This document shows, piece after piece, positions 60,107-64,000 of a stretch of 64,000 nt of DNA (positions within the stretch are counted from its first letter, which is position 1; every line of letters begins with the position of its first letter). The notes beneath the pieces were generated by a model. It saw only the letters and a list, made by a program, of their open reading frames with translations, was not told the origin of the DNA and did no database searches. The stretch is taken from assembly GCA_964453645.1 (NCBI GenBank), contig CAYVRJ010000006.1:1-64000 (forward strand), given 5' to 3'. A program made the position numbers and the translations under genes. This DNA is from CAYVRJ01 sp964453645. GTDB lineage: Bacteria > Bacillota > Clostridia > Christensenellales > JAWKQI01.

Positions 60107-60481
60107 TTAATCCCACATTAAGCCTATTTTATTCGAATTTAATTCTTTACCGCACTTGGGGCAAGCTCCGGGATTGTCGCGGGTGGTAAGCTGACCGCCG
60201 CACTTAGGGCATGGTTTTAATACATACTTTTTCTGCGCATCAGGGCCGTAAGACAATTCTGCCACACTAAACAGATCGCTACAAGCCTTGCAATACCCAA
60301 TTTTTTGAGTATGCACAAAAAAGCCCGCATCTCCGTCCTCCAGGGCTTTATCGAAACCATCCAGCTCTTCGGGATCGAACAACCTTCGGATGGTATCTTC
60401 TCGAATGGACAGAAGTCCCGAGCCAATCTGCATGTCTTTTTTGTAACCACAATTACAACTAAGGTTAAGTGTTTGCCCCAT
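60107..60481 (-). CDS. Zinc-ribbon protein
   Basis: A 124-aa protein with three zinc-binding pairs: CNCGYKK at the start, CKAC in the middle, and CPKCGGQLTTRDNPGACPKC at the end (rubredoxin/ribbon type). The segment between is helical (RRLFDPEELDGFDKALEDGD). It lies upstream of the flagellin gene on the same strand, with a 66-bp gap. Function unknown; possibly a regulatory or RNA/DNA-binding protein. Confidence 0.65.
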   Translation of the reverse strand: MGQTLNLSCNCGYKKDMQIGSGLLSIREDTIRRLFDPEELDGFDKALEDGDAGFFVHTQKIGYCKACSDLFSVAELSYGPDAQKKYVLKPCPKCGGQLTTRDNPGACPKCGKELNSNKIGLMWD

Positions 60482-60589
60482 TGATGTCCTCTTTTTTCAT
60501 CTTGCATTTTTTTTTAGAAAATTTACATACGTAATATCGATCAAATTTTTGAAAAACTTAACGTTATTTCAAAAATATACATAATAAAA

Positions 60590-60636
60590 TTAAAATAAAT
60601 AAAATCCGGTACCTTTATTATTTGGGTACCGGATTT
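60590..60636 (-). terminator. Terminator of the galactose/ribose-type ABC operon
   Basis: On the minus strand, AAATCCGGTACC and GGTACCGGATTT form a perfect 12-bp stem with an 11-nt loop, followed by TATTTATTTT. It lies ~30 bp past the permease stop codon. Confidence 0.85.
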
Positions 60637-60666
60637 CGCTTTATAAATGCTATTTAAGAGTTTTGC

Positions 60667-61650
60667 TTATTTTTTGGAATAAAGCCGTGCAACTGTGCTC
60701 AGAGCAACCGCACCAATTAGTATCGCACCTTGGAAGATATATTGGAAGAACGTCTGTACGCCGAAGATAGCCAAACCGTTGAATCCGATGTTTATGATGA
60801 ACACGCCGATGAACGTTCCTAATATGTGGAACTCACCGTCTTTGAGTGTTGCAGAACCTAGGAACACGGCTGCAAAGGCGTTCATCAAATAGGAATCCCC
60901 TGCATTGGTGGTTCCGCTTCCGATGACCGAAGCTAACAGGATACCCGTTATACCCGCACACACGGCACTCAACATGAACGAAGTTGTCTTAATGCGGGGT
61001 ACGTTGATGCCCGCAAGTTCGGATGCATGTGCGTTTCCACCCACAGCCTGAATGCGCTGACCCAGTTCTGTCTTGTTGATGATGATCCACAACACTGTGA
61101 GCACTGCCAGCATATAGAGGATGTTGATGGGGATCACACCGAAAAGCTTTATTAGCGTCAGATCCAAAAAGGCTGCGGGTACGCCGGTTGCAATGGGTGC
61201 ACCGTTGGAGTAGGCGTAGTTTAAACCTACGATGATACCCCCCGTACCGATGGTGGCGATAACCGAGCTAACCTTTAACTTCGTGACGATCCAACCGTTG
61301 ATAAAGCCCAGGATTGCGCAGATGATGAGCACCAAGGGAATAGCCAGGAACACGGGGATGTGCTGGTTGACCATGAATCCGGTGACGAGTACGCCCGCCA
61401 AACTGGCCATATATGCGATGCTCATGTCGAACTCACCCACAATGACCACTGCCGTTAAACCGCAGGCAATGATGGCGGCTAACGAACCCTGATTTAAGAT
61501 GTTTAGGAAGTTGTTAACAGTTGGAAAGGAATTCGGTTTGACCACAGAAAAAATCATGATCATCAGGGCAAGTCCCATGAGCGTTCCGTATTTTGCGATA
61601 AAAGAGAAAGTTTTTCTCTTGGTTTGTAACTGATTGTTCATAGTATTCAT
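60667..61650 (-). CDS. Sugar ABC transporter permease (MglC/RbsC type)
   Basis: A 327-aa permease with about eight to ten transmembrane helices. The family motif GYGGIIVGLNYAYSN-like region (IGTGGIIVGLNYAYSNGAPI) and the ELAGINVPRIKTTSFMLSAV region with the cytoplasmic coupling loop are visible. It transports a monosaccharide (ribose, galactose or similar) with the ATPase at 61669 and the binding protein at 63236. The start follows GAGGCGG. It is the last gene of the operon. Confidence 0.92.
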   Translation of the reverse strand: MNTMNNQLQTKRKTFSFIAKYGTLMGLALMIMIFSVVKPNSFPTVNNFLNILNQGSLAAIIACGLTAVVIVGEFDMSIAYMASLAGVLVTGFMVNQHIPVFLAIPLVLIICAILGFINGWIVTKLKVSSVIATIGTGGIIVGLNYAYSNGAPIATGVPAAFLDLTLIKLFGVIPINILYMLAVLTVLWIIINKTELGQRIQAVGGNAHASELAGINVPRIKTTSFMLSAVCAGITGILLASVIGSGTTNAGDSYLMNAFAAVFLGSATLKDGEFHILGTFIGVFIINIGFNGLAIFGVQTFFQYIFQGAILIGAVALSTVARLYSKK

Positions 61651-61668
61651 ACCGCCTCTAAAAAATTG

Positions 61669-63165
61669 TTAGTGTGCATAACTCAAACGTAGCAGTGAAT
61701 CTTTAGTGATTTCGGTTCCAATGACTTGGCCCGAAACTTTGCCGTTGACCATCACGATAACCCTGTCGCACAGACCGGGCAGTTCTTCCACATCGGACGA
61801 TACGATCAAAAAGCTCACACCCTCTTGGGACATCTTTCTGATAAGGGCATATATTTCCGCACGTGCACCGATGTCCACACCTCTGGTGGGTTCGTCCATG
61901 ATGATCAAATCGGGTTTGCAGTTGACCCATCTGCCAATGACCACCTTTTGCTGATTCCCGCCGGACAAGCTCAGAATCTGTGCGCTTTCACCGTCCGTCT
62001 TGATGAGCAGTTTGGAGATTAGTTCATTGGAAACGGACTTGGCTTTGCCCTTGCTCAAGAGGGGTAATTTGCCCTTTTTGGTGGCCTTAAGATTCGTTAA
62101 ATTCAAGTTAAAACCCACACTTTTGTTGGTGATCAAACCTTCCGACCGCCGCTCTTCAGGCACCAGTGCCATGCCCGCTTTAACGGCATCGGCCGTTGTC
62201 TTGGGGTGATAGCTCTTGGATTTATACGTCATCTTGCCGTCTATAAGTTTGTTTGCGCCAAAGATCAGTTTTAACAGCTCGGTGCGCCCTGCACCAACCA
62301 AGCCTGTGATGCCCAGAATTTCGCTCTCGTGCAGCTTTAAGCTCACGCCGTGAACCTTGCTCTCGTCTTTGACGTTTTCCAGTTCTAACAGCACTTTTTT
62401 GTCCGCAAAATTTAAATTCTCTGAAATCAGGGTTTCTACCTTGCGCCCCGCAATGGAGTTGATGATCTGCTCTTTAGTCAGTTCGCTGGTTTGGGCGTGC
62501 ATCACGTGCTTGCCGTCTTTAAAAATGGTAATCTCATCGCAAATGGTGAGCACTTCGTCCAAACGGTGGGAGACGTATATCACGCCGATACCCTGCGCGG
62601 TCATCTCGTTGATGACCTTAAACAGCATCTGCACTTCACTCTCCGAAAGAGAGGCTGTGGGTTCGTCCATGGCGATGACCTTTGCATCCTGATACAAAGC
62701 CCGGGCAATGGCCACCAGCCACTTATCCGCAATGCTCAAGTCTTTTATGGGTGTATTTAGCGGAAACTTAAAGCCAATGCGTTTCATTACGCTGTTCAGT
62801 TTTTCGCCCGTTGATTTCCAATCGATAAAGCCCAGTTTCTTTTCTTTATTCAAACCGAGCGTCATATTTTCCAAAACATTAAAGTTTTCCACCAGACTGA
62901 GTTCCTGATGGATAAAACTCAACCCCAAACTGCTGGATACGTGGGGATGATCTATGGTGACAACTTGATTTTCAATCTTGATCTCGCCGGAGTCGGGCAA
63001 TTGCACACCCGCTAAAATCTTAATGAGCGTGGATTTTCCCGCACCGTTTGCGCCGATTAAACCGTGAACCTTACCGGATAATATGTCAATGCTCACATTG
63101 TCGAGCGCCTTGACACCGGCAAAGGATTTTGTGATATTTTTCATGGAAATGATAACATCATTCAT
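61669..63165 (-). CDS. Sugar ABC transporter ATPase (MglA/RbsA type)
   Basis: A 498-aa double ATPase. First half: Walker A GANGAGKST (~37), a weak signature (DLSIADKWLVAIARAL) and Walker B VIAMDEPTASL. Second half: degenerate Walker A GLVGAGRTE, a good signature SLSGGNQQKVVIGRWV and Walker B LIIMDEPTRGVDIG. This asymmetry is standard for monosaccharide ABC ATPases. It lies between the binding-protein and permease genes with small gaps. Confidence 0.95.
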   Translation of the reverse strand: MNDVIISMKNITKSFAGVKALDNVSIDILSGKVHGLIGANGAGKSTLIKILAGVQLPDSGEIKIENQVVTIDHPHVSSSLGLSFIHQELSLVENFNVLENMTLGLNKEKKLGFIDWKSTGEKLNSVMKRIGFKFPLNTPIKDLSIADKWLVAIARALYQDAKVIAMDEPTASLSESEVQMLFKVINEMTAQGIGVIYVSHRLDEVLTICDEITIFKDGKHVMHAQTSELTKEQIINSIAGRKVETLISENLNFADKKVLLELENVKDESKVHGVSLKLHESEILGITGLVGAGRTELLKLIFGANKLIDGKMTYKSKSYHPKTTADAVKAGMALVPEERRSEGLITNKSVGFNLNLTNLKATKKGKLPLLSKGKAKSVSNELISKLLIKTDGESAQILSLSGGNQQKVVIGRWVNCKPDLIIMDEPTRGVDIGARAEIYALIRKMSQEGVSFLIVSSDVEELPGLCDRVIVMVNGKVSGQVIGTEITKDSLLRLSYAH

Positions 63166-63190
63166 AATTTTTCACCAATAGGGAAATATT

Positions 63191-63221
63191 GGGTTGTATT
63201 CATTATTGTAGCATACAACCC
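63191..63221 (-). promoter_or_regulatory. Intercistronic hairpin between binding-protein and ATPase genes
   Basis: On the minus strand, GGGTTGTAT pairs with ATACAACCC across a 13-nt loop, without a T run. Such a hairpin may stabilise the upstream binding-protein mRNA relative to the rest of the operon. Confidence 0.6.
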
Positions 63222-63235
63222 ATTCCCGTGCAAGC

Positions 63236-64000
63236 TTAGTTAGACAAATTTTCGATGGATTCAGGATACTTCTTAATAAAGTCCTCTACCGTCTCTTTAG
63301 AAATGATCACTGGTTCAATTTCAGCTGCGATAGGCTCAAATTTGCCGCCTGCCGCTAATATCTGCTGGAAGATTTCAACCATCTTCAAACCTTCGCTGTA
63401 GCTGTCCTGCCATGCGGTTGCGGTCATCCAACCATCGCGGATGGCTAAGATTGCATCTGCGTTGCCATTCTGTCCATATACTTTAACGTCCTTGCGATCC
63501 ATCTGCTTTAATGCGGAAATTGCGCCCAAAGCGGGATCATCCCACGAACCCCAGATTGCGTAGTTGGTCTCACCTTCGGGGCGACCAGCCAGCCATGCGT
63601 TTGCATACTGTGCGCCGTCTTGCAGATAACCGGGGATTCTAACTTCGTTCTTTGTAACTTTAATGTCGGGGTAGTTTGCTAAAATCTTATCAAATTCTTC
63701 TTCACGCTCACGAGCAACTTGACCAGTGTGATAAGTGAGTGCTAATATTTCGCCTTTGCCGCCCATATCCTCAACCATCTTTTGAACGATGGGGATTGAG
63801 TGGGGACCACCACTGCCGTTGGTGACGTATACGCCATCACCCATACCACCGCCCCAAGTTCCAACGGGGATATTTGCAGTTTTAGCGGCATTGAGTCCTG
63901 CTGCCAAAGAAGTTGTGGGGAACACCATGTCGATGATGAAATCCGTTCCCTTGGTTACAAAGTTCTGGAAAGCTGCGTTTGCCTCGTCTGCACTGCCGTG
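63236..64000 (-). CDS. Sugar ABC transporter solute-binding protein, C-terminal part (runs off right edge)
   Basis: 254 codons of a periplasmic-binding-protein-like (RbsB/MglB-type) protein; the start and signal peptide lie beyond 64000. Recognisable elements include FVTKGTDFIIDMVFPT, a ligand-binding strand IPVGTWGGG, EILALTYHTGQVARERE and the hinge region NYAIWGSWDDPALGAISALK. It delivers the sugar to the transporter encoded downstream. The in-frame ATG 63928 is internal. Confidence 0.92.
   Translation of the reverse strand, partial: HGSADEANAAFQNFVTKGTDFIIDMVFPTTSLAAGLNAAKTANIPVGTWGGGMGDGVYVTNGSGGPHSIPIVQKMVEDMGGKGEILALTYHTGQVAREREEEFDKILANYPDIKVTKNEVRIPGYLQDGAQYANAWLAGRPEGETNYAIWGSWDDPALGAISALKQMDRKDVKVYGQNGNADAILAIRDGWMTATAWQDSYSEGLKMVEIFQQILAAGGKFEPIAAEIEPVIISKETVEDFIKKYPESIENLSN

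Overview
The window looks like a chromosomal piece of a low- to mid-GC, endospore-forming, flagellated Firmicute, most likely an anaerobic member of the Clostridia. This rests on gene content: a YesN/YesM-type two-component system with a sugar ABC transporter, collagen-like exosporium proteins with a BclB-type C-terminus, a CotJC remnant, an RsgI-like protein, a PBSX-type contractile tail cassette, and purine-rich Shine-Dalgarno sites before nearly every gene. No rRNA, tRNA, CRISPR array or intact insertion sequence was seen. The genus cannot be named from the sequence.

Layout. 1-2.8 kb: secreted surface proteins with NPKTG-type sorting tails that share a nearly identical 240-bp module. 3.2-12.8 kb: one minus-strand carbohydrate locus (AraC-type response regulator, two permeases, YesM-like kinase, URO-D-family protein, solute-binding lipoprotein, large glycosidase); two of its promoters, and partly a third, carry the same upstream box. 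13.1-14.9 kb: beta-propeller plus DUF305 pair. 15.3-19.5 kb: small helical proteins and a repeat-rich ice-binding-like protein, probably outer spore layer or surface. 19.6-21.1 kb: a short FtsZ-like protein with a degenerate GTP-binding signature, a hypothetical partner and a broken MraZ/AbrB-like gene. 21.4-25.5 kb: metallophosphoesterase, WG-repeat protein, lipoprotein glycosidase-like enzyme. 25.6-33.1 kb: FtsX-type ABC exporter and serine hydrolase, divergent from their likely two-component regulator. 33.4-38.7 kb: small genes and broken regulators, including a HicB antitoxin with a frameshifted HicA. 38.9-43.7 kb: three collagen-like proteins and a glycosyltransferase. 43.9-44.9 kb: an RsgI-like protein. 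45.2-55.1 kb: a complete contractile-tail operon in PBSX order with no capsid, portal, terminase or lysis gene. 55.2-55.6 kb: a Mor-family regulator. 55.9-57.4 kb: gene debris around mntP. 57.4-60.0 kb: a flagellin with an inserted HExxH metalloprotease domain. 60.1-64.0 kb: a zinc-ribbon protein and a ribose/galactose-type ABC transporter running off the right edge.

How the parts work together. Two sugar-uptake loci, glycosidases and a proteolytic flagellin suggest a heterotroph that degrades surrounding polymers. The tail operon has the hallmarks of a tailocin: all tail parts, a canonical -1 frameshift signal (A AAA AAC, 6-nt spacer, GC-rich stem-loop) between the two tail-chaperone frames, a hairpin-rich leader, and a nearby Mor-like activator candidate. 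Several pseudogenes (WYL, HxlR, MerR, HicA, transposase, CotJC, transketolase, glycerol kinase) show ongoing gene decay between the functional islands.

Strongest points for follow-up are the flagellinolysin, the capsid-less tail operon with its frameshift signal, the degenerate FtsZ-like protein, and the shared promoter box of the sugar locus. Family assignments come from reading the translated sequence; no database search was run.
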